Assembly: GCA_022453515.1 (NCBI GenBank) | Contig: JAJNNY010000076.1 | Location: forward strand, 1 to 64,000 | DNA: 64,000 nucleotides | Reading direction: 5' to 3' | From: Astrocystis sublimbata | Lineage: Eukaryota > Ascomycota > Sordariomycetes > Xylariales > Xylariaceae | Position numbers and translations under genes: made by a program | Shown here: positions 42,173 through 55,323 of the stretch, piece after piece | Position numbering within the stretch: the first letter of the stretch is position 1 | How the letters are laid out: each line of letters starts with the position of its first letter | The notes under the pieces: model-generated | The model's input: only the letters and a program-made list of their open reading frames with translations | What the model was told of the DNA's origin: nothing | The model's database searches: none

Positions 42173-45100
42173 TGTGCGTGTGTGTGTGCTTGTGTTCGTT
42201 GCGTGAAGTGGTTGTTTTTTTGTTTTTTGGGGGGGAAGTGGTGGTGGAGTTGAAGTGGGCTTAGCCTCTCGGCTTCTAGGCTCCGGGCTCTGGTGGTGGC
42301 AACACGGGGCCACAGGTGAGGTCGAGCGGAACGTGTGAGGTGGCAACCGAGTCCCGGCCAACTCTTCGGGGGCGTAATATTTGATAGCGCCGGTGAATCG
42401 TAGAATACGATACTCCAAGAGTTTAGGCGTCGAAAGAATTGTTCAACGCAGAATACGTCGTCTGAAGGACTTATCGATTCCGTGTATCAATATCTGGTCT
42501 GCTCCAAGAGAGTTGTAGATAATTTGATTGGTCCGGTGACAACGGTCGTTGTTGATGATATTCACGTACAATGATAAGATGATAACACTGGTTACTGTCG
42601 CTCCGTCTTGACAATCGTCGTCTGATTCACTCCGGAACACGAGGTTGCAAGAAATACTTATAGTTTTTTCCTGCTTCTGTGTCCGAGGCAAACATGCTCG
42701 GCCCATAATGGGAATCAATATAACCAAACCAGCACAGATAGCCACCGAAGAGAAGTCGTTGTATGACAACACACGCCTGCTACTGATTGAGGTTGCATGG
42801 CCACCTCGCATCGTCCCTTTCCAGATACGCTCATTCAAGCGCTGTATGAATGCCACGTTGGCTGCCGGTTCAACCTATGCCGGTTTCCCCACCAGGGGTG
42901 CGGATGGTTCCCCCTCTACACGCCCGTTGACGTCGAGCGGTTTTTGTGGTCAATTCTACAGCTACCTAATGAGGCCGCGGGTCTGCCGTAGCTTTAGTGG
43001 CATTTTACCACGAAACCACCAACGTTGTTTGCTATGCCGCTTGGCTTCCCCAGCTGCTTTTCCCCATTGGCTCGATTGTTTGTCAAGAGAAAAGTCCTAC
43101 GCCTAACAGAAAAATTGCTGAAGACAACTTCCATAACAGATACTACCAACATGCATGGGGTTGACAAGGGGAAACCGCACCCCTCAGCCTCGATGACGAA
43201 AGAGACCCTGCAAAACGCATATGAATTTTTTTTTTCCCTCCTACCTCTTTTATGCTGTTGATTCCTTCCCTATCCCGGCCTTCGATCGTTTCCGTGCATG
43301 CAGAACCAGACCAGGATGGGCTTATCCACATGGGCCCCCGATATGCAGGCCAACATCCGGCCCACACACGGCTAGGTAACCCAAACCTTGCCCTTTCAGG
43401 CAACCTGCTCTTCGAGACAGGCATATCCGGGCGATCACTGGAACGTGATTCAATGTTTAGATCCTTGTCGAGGAACTAGGAAGAGGAGGACCCGAAGAAG
43501 CGTGTGTGTGTTCGTAAGGCTTGGCAGTGACGGGACTGGCGTGGGCGGATGCTGCGGATTTATTCCGGATGAACGTACCCTAATGGGAACATCGGACTAG
43601 CCCCCTTTCTGATAGGACTCCCGTGCCCCTTACCTAGTCTTGAATTGCTCTTAATTCTGGAGTTGAATTAGACGCCAGTTGCAGGATGGCAACAGTAGCA
43701 ACGCCAATACTTAATTACTTATGGGCCTGTGAGGCACGGGAGAGATATATATTTGCTCGCGTGTTTATCTACCTACGTTACCTGGAAGAAATTACATTGT
43801 ACACCAATCCGATACCGACCGCCATTTCTGTGCAAGTTGACATTGTAGCACCGCATGGCTTCGTTGTGTTCGTGTCTAGATCTATATCCAGTCATAAACA
43901 AGTATAGTGTGCCGTCGAGTACCGGAGATCGGTAACTTTTGGACTTGCGTGGATGGATCTGCGAGGTGAATCAGGTCACTCACTTTAGAGAAGGCCCAAT
44001 GGCATCGGGAAACAAAAGATGCCCAAACCAAGAAACTTGTACCTGTCCATTTTGGTACTAGTTATGGAAAGCCACGAGGAGGTTCTTCATCGTTGTGCTA
44101 AGAGGGGGGGAGCACCAGGTCACATGAGTGCCAGCAGAGTCCGCTGTGCTGTTTCACAGTTACTTACGGAGTATTTCTCCCAAGTGTCACTAATTTCCAG
44201 AATCGCACAATCGTCGCGGCCCCAACCAGTAAGCCACCTTGTCTAAGATGATAGTATCTCGATGCGCCCAGAAGGACAGTTGCGTAGCTAATAGCAGGTA
44301 CTACGGCACGAAGACTAGAGTACCTAGGCCCATCGATATTACGAAAAACAGCAACGTTCTTGGAAATATCGACCTAGTGTTGCACAATAATCGCGCGGGC
44401 CAGTATGTCTAGGGGCACAAACGGTTGAGTTACGGCAAGACACGGAAGAGATGCAACTGTCATGATTTGGGGAGCGTGCTAATCGTGATCTAGATCCCCA
44501 GAATTCAGGGCCTGAAGGCAAACACCATCGTTAGGGCCGACTCAAGTTGCGCTTGTACCAAAGCCTCTCACAGCCCGACCAAAAACAGTATAAGGCGGGC
44601 CATGTACCGACCACTGGGTGGTTGGACCCGTGGCGGTAGGCAACGACGTGGCATCAGGTTTATGGCCCGTTTATGGCCCACCGCTACGAGCCTTACCCTA
44701 GTTATTTTTCTTTCGAGAATGACAACCATCAGACAAGCGTGCGTATTATTCCAAGTTTTGCCCATTTCCTCATCGCTCTTCGCGGCTCAATGGTCTCCAG
44801 CCGCAGCGGTCGCAGCATTTTCACGCGGTATTTTGGCTCTAATCACAAAGTACCTAGCAGACTTCCGGCCAAACTCGAAAGCGACTTATCGAATTGAGGA
44901 TTAAGACGGTGCTTATCTTCTAGATCTTTCTCGAATAGGAGTTGGTATTGCACGTTCTCCTGTATACGTCTACACCAGATAAGTCGAATGTTCTTCCAAA
45001 CCAACAATTCATCTCCTTCACCATCTCGATATGTGACATCAGTTGTTGCATTGCCACTGACGTATGAAGGGTTCCCCGCTTGTCTTGTACTTAGAGCCTG

Positions 45101-48100
45101 ATTACGAAGTCTATTGATGCCCTCGCTTGGCTTAAGAATTATGCAGATCCCGCAAGTACGAATGCGTATTAAGAAGCGATTCTCCAAAGCGCGTTGCAGT
45201 TCGAATCATGACGCATGACGGCCGAGCGACTGCAGACGATCATAAGAAGTCAAATATATGGAACTGTACAGAAGGTGGTACTGCGGATGATTCTCTCCTG
45301 GAATAAAGGGAGTACATAGAGCCGAATATCATTGTCTTGGTTGGATCTATGTCCAAAACATGTTTACAGTGGGGTATCATACCACCTAGCACACTTACTA
45401 TACGCCCACCGATTTAGTCGCGTCGAACAGGCCGTCTGCGGAGGCCAAGCGTGGACGAGCTGCAAACACAGGACGCTCCTCGGGAGCAAGTCTGGCTTTA
45501 AACTGCCCAGCCGGTCCCCTACTTGCAGACTCACTCTCACATGCTGAGTGATGAATTCTCCTGGAGCAGAGCTCATGGAGAGACAAATCTACTGAGCTCA
45601 ACTCCCCTAGGCATCCGGATGTTGAATAATTCCCCCAGGGCATCAGTTGTAAGATGCGTCAACTTCAGTTCTATGAGCATAGATTCATGGGGCGAATGGG
45701 GCGGTAGCATGCCGAGTCGGGTCGGGTGTCCTTGCCACATCACAAATGGTCATGTGTTATCATCACTATGCGCAGCAAGTGCAGCTGGTCTAGGAACGCC
45801 TTAGTACCATGCCTTCAATATAACCCAACGATCCCACCTCCATATGCCCCTAACAGACACGTGCATTAACAGTGCCCCCATACCAGAACAACGTGCTCAT
45901 GGGGGTGGAGAACCAAACAGAATGACTGGACATGTGCAAATCCCTGTCCGTATGCAATGCCCTCGCGAATAAATGGGCAGGTCTTGGTATTCTTTTTAAA
46001 AACTGTGCTTTTTCCAGGCTGCAGTGGTCATGATATTCCCAGATTATTGGTTGGGGGCCATTGCATGTGACGGCCACTATCGCGGTGTTTGTCTCGGCCT
46101 GTTTAGTGACCGTCCTCTCGTACGTAGAGGAATCATCCCGACTTTGTAGGTAACGCTAAACAGCCGGTGTAAGTGGTAGCCAAACAATATTATACTTATC
46201 GAATTGTCGATGCACAAGCTGACACGACATATTTCGCATCTAGATACCCAGAGCTTCATGGGCTGCTGTGTAACGCCTGGTGATACATATCGAACATGTC
46301 ATATTGAAAATCGATTCGTTCGAATCATGACAAAGACGGCAACCATATTGAGCCCTGCAAGCCCTGCTTATGCCGTTATCTCACCGTCTTTCCGGGCTCT
46401 GAAACTCGAGCCGAGCGAGCCAGGCTCGAGTCGTAAGTGGATAAATCTACAATCTTCGGCTATTGTCCTCCTTGAGGTCACCGTGGGTTGAACAAGCGAT
46501 GTGTTGGCAGGTACGCCTCATTGTCTGATCTCGATGGGTGGTGGTGAGTGCATCTCCCGAGCTGAAATTTGGCCCGACGACAGTGTTCCCTGCTGTTTTG
46601 ATGCGTAATCAGAAGACGTAATCAAGCCGTGGATTAGAAGCTCCCTACAACATTCAGCTGGCTTGGTGCATTATCACGGCTTGGCGACCTGCAAGACATG
46701 TAGACATAGTGACGTTCTGGGTAGGAGCTTGTTGTCCTGATATAGCCTTACGCTGCCACATATTAAAGCCAGGTTAGCGGTCCATGGGGAGCGGCAGCCT
46801 CGTCACGACCTTGGTCGCCTTGCGCCTATCAGCAACTGCATCGATGCCTTTCGCGCAGTGACGCGCGAGTGCCCAATTGGCCAGTAAAGCAGGACCGGGA
46901 TCCCCTCCTGCGAGTCATTGGGCACTGATCGTGGGTCGGGGCACCAACAGAGGCGAGCTGATAATCGGCGTCCGGGGTCAACGGTGGGTGACCGGGGTTC
47001 CCGACCTAAAAAGCGGCCACCGGTCGGTCAACATATGGGGGTCAAGCTCCGCCGCTCACGCCAAACTGTCCTTCCCGTGTGGCGAGCATAGAGCAGATAC
47101 GACATGGTCTCCCTCACCCGCGCGTTCCTACGAGAGGGCCACGCACGGCACGAGATCGATCGCGGCTAAGACATGGAGATTTGTTAATCCATCTTTATCC
47201 GCCGCCAGTGCCGTCTTCCCGAGCTAGATCCCGAAGGAATACGATGCTGCGGAGGGTTGGGGACAATACCCAGGCGTGCTAGATGCTGAGGTGCCCACCC
47301 TGACATGCTGCCTGAATGCATGGTCCAAACAGACACGCACATAATCAACTGCGAGAGGCCCCCGCGGCCGATGCGTACCATACAAGCTCGGCAAGGTCAC
47401 TACTGTAAGTAGCCACCCTCGGCCACTGCTGTTGCTGATGATATACAGCCCACCCGCATGGGCCGATCCCCACGTTTCTGTCAGGAACGGCTAACGCGCA
47501 AGCGGGTCTGATCTCTTAATTTGCCCGTGCTGAGCCGTGAGAAAGGAGTGACTCAAGGAGTGACTCGAGAAGTGACAGGTGACGAATGACAAGTGACAAC
47601 CGGGGGAAGTTGGACATGGCAATGCTGTTCAGGTATTGACGACGCGAAAATACCTACCTAACAGAAGCTCAACTGTAACGACATGCCTCCTGCGTGTCCA
47701 CTTAGCCTAGATGCTTCAAAATTGGTAGCGACATTGCCTGGCGAGCCTAGGATATGAGTTGGCGATAGACGTCACCTGGCATTTTGATGGGAAGCAAGGA
47801 GGGGAGAAGGGATAGATGGATGGACGGGACCTAAAGCGGACCCGTAGCTGGCCGAGCTGGCCCTACAGCTCACCTGGGCCTGCACCTGCCCAGTGACTAC
47901 CTGCCTTACCTTACCTAGGTACCTTCCAAATAGAGCACTTCCTTAGGTGCCTGCCATGGACGCCTGCCAATGGTACCTAGGTAGGTGCTATGTGAGCAGT
48001 TGAGGAAACAGCATCTAGCACTTATCCGGGTGAAGCGCCAATAGCATCCATCATTAGGTGGAATGTACCTACCCTAGGAAGTAGGTACATAAGGCAACAG

Positions 48101-50389
48101 CCCACGTCTAGACCTTAGCACGCCTGGGTGCCTGGGGGCCTGAGTAGGTGCAGGTGCTGCTCAAGGCTGGTGGTGTAAGTGGCCTAGGGGCCTGGCCAGG
48201 CGAGCAGGCGAGCAGGCAAGAGCTGCCCAGGTTGGCGATCCAAATCTGGCCCGCTTCCTGCACGGAACCCCACTTAAACGTGGTTGTGGTCCGAGATGAT
48301 TTGCAGCTTCCCCCAATCATCAAGTGGACCAAAGTCGGTACGTACCGACGGTACACAGCATCTCATCAATATGACCTCGAACCCGAACCGATCTGGGTTG
48401 CATTGCATCATTCCTGTTTTTGACATGCCAGAGCCAACGGACTTTACCTTCCATTTGTTGTCCTATTTCACGGCTAAGTGCTTGGTTGAGCTGTGTATAC
48501 TAATTATAGCAATATTGACGGCGCAACAAGTGTGTATAGGTAGTTGTTATACTGATTATCTACCTACATACCTACATGGTAGGTATAGGTAGCTGATGAA
48601 GACATTGTCGATAGTGATCAGAGCATATCTTACGGGCTACATGTAGGTAATCAGTAATCATCAGAATTGCGCAGTTGCAACCTGAGTCTGCCTGCTCAGG
48701 CACGTGTCTGGGTGTAGACGTACAGTATTCAGACCGATATCTGGATACAGTGTGGAGTATGGCTCCGGAGCTGGTGCCTATCCACCTACAGAGGCACCTT
48801 CAACACCGAGCAGAAGCCCCCAGTCACTGTCTCACCACCTGGGCACAGTCTGGTATCAGCCATGGTCTAGGCCCAACAACCCTTTCGATGTTTGAAGTCT
48901 GACTTGCTGTTGACAGCATGAGTGCTAATACTTCCAACCAGTCTTCGAGGTTCCATTACGGGCTTTACTAGTACATGACACGATGCATATGCATTCATTG
49001 CATTGATCTCACATCATCTCCCCGGGCCTCATGTGTGTAATCATCCAACCTTGGAATCCATGAGTGAGCTTCACTCCATGCTCCGCGGCCCTTCACGCAG
49101 CCCTCGCAAAGAGGTCCGTCCGTGGAACTGAGACCGCAGTTCGCAGTTCGCACCCTCGGAGACAACCGGGCCTCCGAAACGAGTTCACTGGCCATCTACA
49201 TCTCTTCTTTCCGGGTCGGATACCTGCCGAATCGGTTTGGACTGTTGCTGCTGGCTTTGCTCATGAGCCAGGCCTGCTTAGACGCGATTGATTCTCGCCC
49301 ACCCTCCCGTACCCATCTTCTGCATCATCGGCGTCCTCTGCGTCTTCTATCTCTCCCCAAACCAGCAACATACTTCAACTCACCTTACCTTACATATACG
49401 AGCTGTTCATTGATGGGGCCATATGATATCCCGTCAGCATCGACTAAGCACCTCGCTGGATGTCGAAATACCTGGGCCAGGTATTCTGCAGATTACACTC
49501 ACGGACCGATTCGCGAACTGTGACGCCGTGTCTTGGCTTTGTTGATACTGCAGCTATTCCGCCTCCCGCCGCGGGAAACCCTTGTCACCAAGCCGCTTGG
49601 TTGTACTGCCTCCAGGCCCTCGATACAACTCAATACATGCACGTCTAAACTGACGCGACGCTTCAGCTGCTCTATATGGAACACCCGACAGAGGCCTTCT
49701 GATTTGTAAACAAGACCCTCGAACCCCTTCCTTGGCTGCCGCACGGCACGCCTCATCCAGGTTCCAATCAGCATTTACCGGCGCCAACTAGGGTAGCATA
49801 GGTAGCTCATCTACCCCAAGTTTCATTGACGCGAGTTCACTTACATCCAACGGCGCACATCCACACCCAACCTGCAGCGTGGTGCGTATTTCCTAATTAA
49901 TCGACTTTCCGCCGAGGCGCAGCGTATGGCAATGACAGACCTGTCCATTTTGCATTCTCGATCACTAGGTTAATTGAAGCTGCCGGTCTGTGCCACGCGG
50001 CCCCGCTAGATTGTAGTTGTCGTGGATCACTCGGGTAGTTGCGAACCTGCGCTGGCGTGGAAGACTATACACGTTCTGAACACGACGTTTTCCTCTACCT
50101 TGAGACTCGGTCGATTTACACATATGCGCCGCAGCTTCTATGCGCGCTGAGTGCTAACATACGCCGGGAGAGTTTTGTTGTACCATCCGATCACCCATGG
50201 TATCTTCCCTAGGCACCATTCGAGCAGGTGACTGAGTTGGCATTGCCTCACCTTGTTCCCCAGCAACTCAGCGTAGTTCACGCTGCGGGTCATCGGTCTT
50301 GACCAAGTCAGTGCCAACTTTCGTACTGCTGCAGTTCGTCAGGCCAGCCTTATGATCTGACCGGCAACTGCCATTGACTCACCTCGACC
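42173..50389. other. 8.2-kb gene desert
   Basis: No gene, tRNA or rRNA could be supported on either strand. The open frames start mainly at TTG or GTG, are under 120 codons and show no motif. Visible items are a GT run near 42,180; a stretch with five GTGAC copies near 47,545-47,600; a GCGAGCAGGCGAGCAGGC direct repeat near 48,200; and dense ACCTAGGT/TAGGTA motifs at 47,905-48,090 and 48,535-48,595. Base composition is not strikingly AT-rich, unlike 13.3-14.8 kb. Confidence 0.5.
47545..47600 (+). promoter_or_regulatory. cluster of TGAC half-sites including TGACTCA
   Basis: GGAGTGACTCAAGGAGTGAC and the following bases carry five GTGAC copies in under 60 bp. One forms TGACTCA, the binding site of GCN4/CPC1-type and AP-1-like bZIP factors. 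There is no gene within 2 kb that I can support, so it may be chance. Confidence 0.25.
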
Positions 50390-51671
50390 ATGGCAACATC
50401 CGACCCCCAACCTGCTTCACCATCTATTACCGGATGTGGCAGTGTCACCTTCTCCGAAGGCGATCGTCGTGTGCTGGCCTCGAAAGCGGCCATCGAAGGA
50501 ATTGATGCCCAACCATCCACCAGTCCTACTTATGCTCATGAAATGTCCGACATACAGGGTCCAGTATCTCCACATAGCCCTCCCCGGTCGGCGCTGGCGG
50601 ATACGGCTAATCTGGGTACCGCTTCAGCCGAATTAAATATTGAATTCGCCTCGTCCCCGGATGACGATCGCATGCCAACACCGCGGTGTGGAGCATCCAT
50701 ATCTCAGTCCGTCACCGTAGACGGCTCAGTCATACCGTTGCGCTGGGGGTGGAACGCGTTAGGCTTGGAGGGCCTCCCAAATGAGATCTTGATGCAGATT
50801 CTTGGATTCCTAGACGTAAGCGATCTACTCACGACTTCACGGGTAAGTCATTAAGCGTTCTCTGACGTGCGATGCCAAATGAAAGCAAAGGGGAAACCGA
50901 AGTCAAGCCTTCAGAATCAAGTTCCACCGTGACCTCCTTGGTCACTGACCAAGGCCTCGTCATTGCCTTCACTTCCAATGCCAACCGGCTATCCTTCACC
51001 TTGGGTCGGCTTGACATTTCCACCACCCCGACCACAATTTCACATACCCCGTTGTATTGATGGGAAACTTGATGACGACCTCAGTCAACTCATCACAACC
51101 CATTTCAGCACTTGATCCACAACGAGATCGCCCGCCCCATTAACAGGTTCACCCTAACTGACTGACAATCTAGATCAACCATCACTTCCGCACTCTGTCG
51201 CTGGCCCCAATTCTGCACAGGTACCGGCTCCAGCGCGTCCGCATCATACTCCCGCCAATGCTGGCCTCGCCTTCCCGGCCCACTCTCGCGGAGCTGATCG
51301 CACGCCATATATTCCTGACGCACACGACGCAGATCTCGCGTCGCCTCGCGCGGAATCTCGTCTCCATCCGCCTCTCCCGCCGCCTGCCCGAGCGGCCTTC
51401 CGCCGAGACCCTCGTGCAGCGCGGGGTGCTGCCTCCGGAGTGCGTCCCCGGGTGCGGGTGTGCGCCCATCGCCCCCGCCCTCGTGGCCAAGCGCCGCGCC
51501 GTCGAGAAGGAGAAGCTCAAAGACGGCCTCAGACGCTGGGTCGGCGCTGTCTGGCGCGGCGAGGTCAATGAGCGGAGCGAGGGTGTCAAGAAGTGGGAGG
51601 AAAGAGCGGGGGTCGGGAGGGTGTGGCGCCTCCGACGCTTCTGGGAACGTGTCGGGCAGGAGGCTGCTTGA
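50390..51671 (+). CDS. F-box protein
   Basis: Two exons, 50390-50842 and 51174-51671, give 316 aa. The 331-nt intron (GTAAGT...TCTAG, phase 0) joins LLTTSR to INHHFRTLSLAP, which restores a normal F-box (LEGLPNEILMQILGFLDVSDLL, about 128-155). The first 120 residues are polar and disordered. The C-terminal part is Arg-rich and helical with a CVPGCGCAP segment. It has no LRR, WD40 or Kelch repeats, so the substrate partner is unknown. F-box proteins link substrates to the SCF ubiquitin ligase through Skp1. A further short exon after 51671 cannot be excluded, since a GTGAGT follows 10 nt later. Confidence 0.82.
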
Positions 51672-53624
51672 GACCAAGGAGGTGAGTCGGATAAGATACC
51701 AAACGATTTCATGCGTATGACTGCGTCGATTTTTCGTTTTCTTTTGGCGAGGGCATCTGGGCCTAGGCTCTAATTACGTCTTGCGGTTGCTGGATAACAA
51801 CTCGCGGATGGGGCGTTACGAGGGATACCGATCTTTGGCTTTTATGTGTATATGATCTTCAGATTGGAGGTACTAGCATGAGGATTCGAGAGCGTCTGGG
51901 ACAGATTGATCATGGATAGTCGAGTTTGAGAATGATATCAAGATAGATTGCACAATACTTGAAGCATGACCAATATCCTGATGCACATAAAGTGTCCTCT
52001 CGACCAATATCCATCTAAGGCGCTGCTTCTACAGCTTCTGGGAGCATATGACAAGTGAAGTAAGTATTAGAGCTTTACCCGGTCAACGTCAGAGAAGAAA
52101 TCAAGATCGACGTCGTTGTAGTAGGATTGATTCCTTACTGATGTAGCAGCTCGCTTGCTCTGATGAGCCATACTTGTCCAACAGGCTCATTCTAGAATAT
52201 GTACTAGCACGAGAACCTGCGAGGGACAGTTCAAGTATATGTACCGCTTAAATTTTGTAGAGCTTACACAATGATAACGAAGACACCAACATAGCCAGTT
52301 TATTTTGGCAATATCTAGCGAAGCAAAACTGTTCAGCAATTCTAACATGTTCCCCAAAAAGCATCGCAAAGATCTGAGGGTTCTGTTTTGATTTCCTTGC
52401 CGGCCCAACACCTCGAGGTTCTTCTCGTTACCGCTTGAATTTAATATTTGGCTTTTTTCCAAAACGTCTAGTTATACGTACTCCTAGCTAACCTTACCTA
52501 CCTACCTAGATTTACTATGACGTTTAAAGTCTTTTTTAGGATTATGAGCATCCCAGAGAGGACTATACCTAGGTCCAATCATGCGATGCATATTACTATA
52601 TACTTAGGTACGTACGCACCTTAAAAGCCCATACCATACCACCAGACCCTATGAATTATCCCTCATGCTGACTGGATACCTACATCTTGATAATGAGTCT
52701 GTTCCTTCGATTCGGAATAGCCAACACTATGCTGCACATAGCAAGGGAAGGGTGAGACACGATGGAACTGCTTCACCACTAGAGTCGATGAACGGACATA
52801 CCTAAGTAACTAAGAAAGATAAAACCGTTCAGTGTACCTGATACAAGGCATGCTAGCTTCGCACCAAGACGACGCAAAAAGACGCGAAACTGTCTCGTCA
52901 TTTTTCCACCACGAATGCACTGAGTGACAGTGGACTCATACTGAGTCCTACCAATTTCACCGCACCCTTATTTCCGATTATATAAATAACAACATCGGGA
53001 GTCTGTCTCATCACGGATGAAAGCTAGGTAACAGCCGCCATACTTACTTCGAACACTATAACAAGTGGCTAGCTACTCTCATCGGCTTCTTAAACAATCA
53101 CTGTTGTGGTGTGTTCTCTTAATTCAAAACAGTACTGGCAAGATATCCATGTTTCAAGCCCCTCAAAAGTCCACGTGAACGGTTTGCTCGTACTTTCTTT
53201 CGCGTTGATTATTATTATACACACCCGAAGATGAGTGTCTGTCCGACTCATCCTTCAAAGGGTGACGACGTAGCCCAATATTTAGGTACGTACGTATATG
53301 TGATTATGTATTTGTACAGAATACCTCAGCCCTCGCCGGGGCTTGTTATTTACAAATGCCCTTTTTCCGTACCCATGTGCGTACTCACGCTCAAAGACTC
53401 AGGTTCTCAAAATTCTCAAGATTCCAAGAACCACCAAACAAGGGAGATAGGTTGACGTGGCGGTGTCAGTCTAACTCCATGCTGTCGCTAAATGCAGGAA
53501 AATCCTCGTTCTCCTCCACGTCCCCATTGTTTTTCATGGTAGTAGTAGTGATACAAGCCGAGCGATAGAATTGGAAAACCAGTGCCTCGACGCCTTTCTC
53601 TTTCTGAGCTTCCATCTCGCCACG
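51672..53624. other. 2-kb intergenic stretch, no gene seen
   Basis: Moderately AT-rich. ACCTACCTACCTAG occurs near 52,497-52,510. No supported frame or RNA gene. Confidence 0.5.
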
Positions 53625-54752
53625 CTATACGCGAAACCGGAAGCCATCGTCCCACCCATCTTCATCGTCTTCACTCTCGTCTTCGTCATCAACATTATTG
53701 CCGTTTTCTTTCCCATTCGCATTTTGTGACTTATTCGTTACTGCCGCCTGCTGCTGCAAGTTCATGACGCTCTCCTTGCGCAGCGTCTCGCGGCGCTCTT
53801 TCAACTTGCGCACGCGGGCCTCAAGCTCGGCCATTTCGTCGAATTCGTCTTCGAGGGCCCGCGTGGCATCTTCACGCTCGTCTGCCATCTCCACCTCGGC
53901 AGCCCGCTTGCGCCGCTCGTTCTCCTCCTCCTGGGACTTGGCTGCCAGCTGGGCCGTCGTCATCGCCGGCGCTGATATGACTGCATCTGTGTGAATGGCG
54001 GTGCTCGGTTGTGGTGCGGGAGTCTCGAGCTCAGCCATCTCCGCTTCGAACGCGGCCCATTCATCGTCGTTGACAGCTCCGTTGGGAGCTTGTGTGGTGT
54101 CTGTGGCATTGTGGTTGGTCGGTGGTGCCTGCATGCTATCTTGGGCTGGCGCCTCATTGGCCGTGGGCACCGAGGTCGCGCCTTTGTGTGGTGGTAATGG
54201 CGTGGTAGTGGTGTCTGCGCCGACCAGAGCCGGGCGGCTCATGGATGACTTGGGAGTGGAAACGTTGGGGTGGGAACCGGCGAGAGGCGTCGCGGGCCTC
54301 GACGGTATGGCGATCTCGACGCCCTGGATGGGTGTTCCTGAGGTTCGGCGAGCCAGGCCAGGGGGCGTATGGGTCTTCTCTTTGTCCTTGTCTCTGCTAC
54401 CGTTGGTGGGTGTGAGGGCAGCGTCAGTCTTGCTCCGTTTCGCGGGGTTGGTATCGGGATCGTCGTCTTGGGCATCGGACATGGCCTCGTCGTCGTCGTT
54501 GTCTCGTTTCCGCTTGGAGGTGCTCTCGTCGGCGGCGGCAGGCTGGGTCGGGGGGCTCGGGTGTTTTTGTAGAGCCTGTAGCCTTTGTCTGTGGCTCTGG
54601 GCGCGGAGGTGGGCGTCCCACAGGGACTCGGTCTTGATCCCCTCATGGCATAGCTTGCATAGTAGTTTCCCAGCTTCGGAGTAGGCGGCGTGGGGATGTT
54701 TTATGCGGTTTTCAGCGCGATGGGCGCGTAGGAGGGCACGGACGTCAGCCAT
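53625..54752 (-). CDS. ZNF830/CCDC16-like zinc-finger protein, probable splicing factor
   Basis: Single-exon gene, 375 aa. One C2H2 finger is at C32-x2-C35...H48-x5-H54 (LCKLCHEG, DAHLRAQSH), preceded by the conserved MADVRALLRAHR start. A long disordered Pro/Thr/Lys-rich middle follows, then a coiled coil (about 290-340, AELEARVRKLKERRETLRKE) and an acidic C-terminus ending in DDGWDDGFRFRV-like residues. The layout is that of ZNF830/CCDC16, a nuclear protein linked to the spliceosome. It faces MED7 divergently with 571 bp between starts. Confidence 0.9.
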   Translation of the reverse strand: MADVRALLRAHRAENRIKHPHAAYSEAGKLLCKLCHEGIKTESLWDAHLRAQSHRQRLQALQKHPSPPTQPAAADESTSKRKRDNDDDEAMSDAQDDDPDTNPAKRSKTDAALTPTNGSRDKDKEKTHTPPGLARRTSGTPIQGVEIAIPSRPATPLAGSHPNVSTPKSSMSRPALVGADTTTTPLPPHKGATSVPTANEAPAQDSMQAPPTNHNATDTTQAPNGAVNDDEWAAFEAEMAELETPAPQPSTAIHTDAVISAPAMTTAQLAAKSQEEENERRKRAAEVEMADEREDATRALEDEFDEMAELEARVRKLKERRETLRKESVMNLQQQAAVTNKSQNANGKENGNNVDDEDESEDDEDGWDDGFRFRV

Positions 54753-55323
54753 TGCGAATCGGATTGCAGGACTGCGAGATACGTGGCAGGCCGAGGGGTC
54801 GGGGAGAGGGTTGAGCCCGGGAGGTTGGAAGATATTGCAGGTGGTATTGGTATTACAAGGTCGGATGGCGGATGGGAAAGTTCATGATCAAGCGGTTTTG
54901 TCGTAGGTAGAATGGCGTAGGTACAGGGACGAGGTACGTACCTATCCAAGTGGCACGAGCAGGACGCAAGGTGCTGTTCTAGGGTGATGTCTAGCACCCC
55001 CAAGCCCCAAAGGTCCCCACAGCTGCCCCCGGTCGCCGGCACGTTCCAGCGCTGGAACCTTGTTGGCCATTGCCCTCCCCATAAACTCGGGTCTACCTCT
55101 CTCGCCTCTCTCGAGCTCTCCACACCCCCCCGGTCTTGCCTCGGTGACGCTAATGCCGGCCGGATCCTATTGGCATCTTTTACTTCCTAGTACCTACCCC
55201 GGAGTCGGCCATGGCATAAGTTGGGTCATGGTAGTCCTATCCAGTCTGTTAACTATAATTTCAAGTTAACCCTTTGGGTACGAGAACCGGGAGAATAGAG
55301 GCAATCAGTCACATCAAATCGCC
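54753..55323. promoter_or_regulatory. shared divergent promoter region of ZNF830-like and MED7 genes
   Basis: 571 bp between the two ATGs. Contains GTAGGTA and CCTAGTACC motifs but no site I can assign with confidence. Confidence 0.45.

Noticed and set aside
45205..46330. Two GTTCGAATCATGAC strings resembling tRNA T-loops
   Set aside because: No matching T-stem, anticodon arm or acceptor stem around either copy.
44843..49787. Several frames of 60-130 codons in the desert
   Set aside because: Most begin at TTG or GTG, none has an extension by splicing, a motif or biased codon use.
53995..54684. Plus-strand frame of 229 codons
   Set aside because: Antisense to the ZNF830-like gene; Gly/Val/Ser-rich translation without motif.
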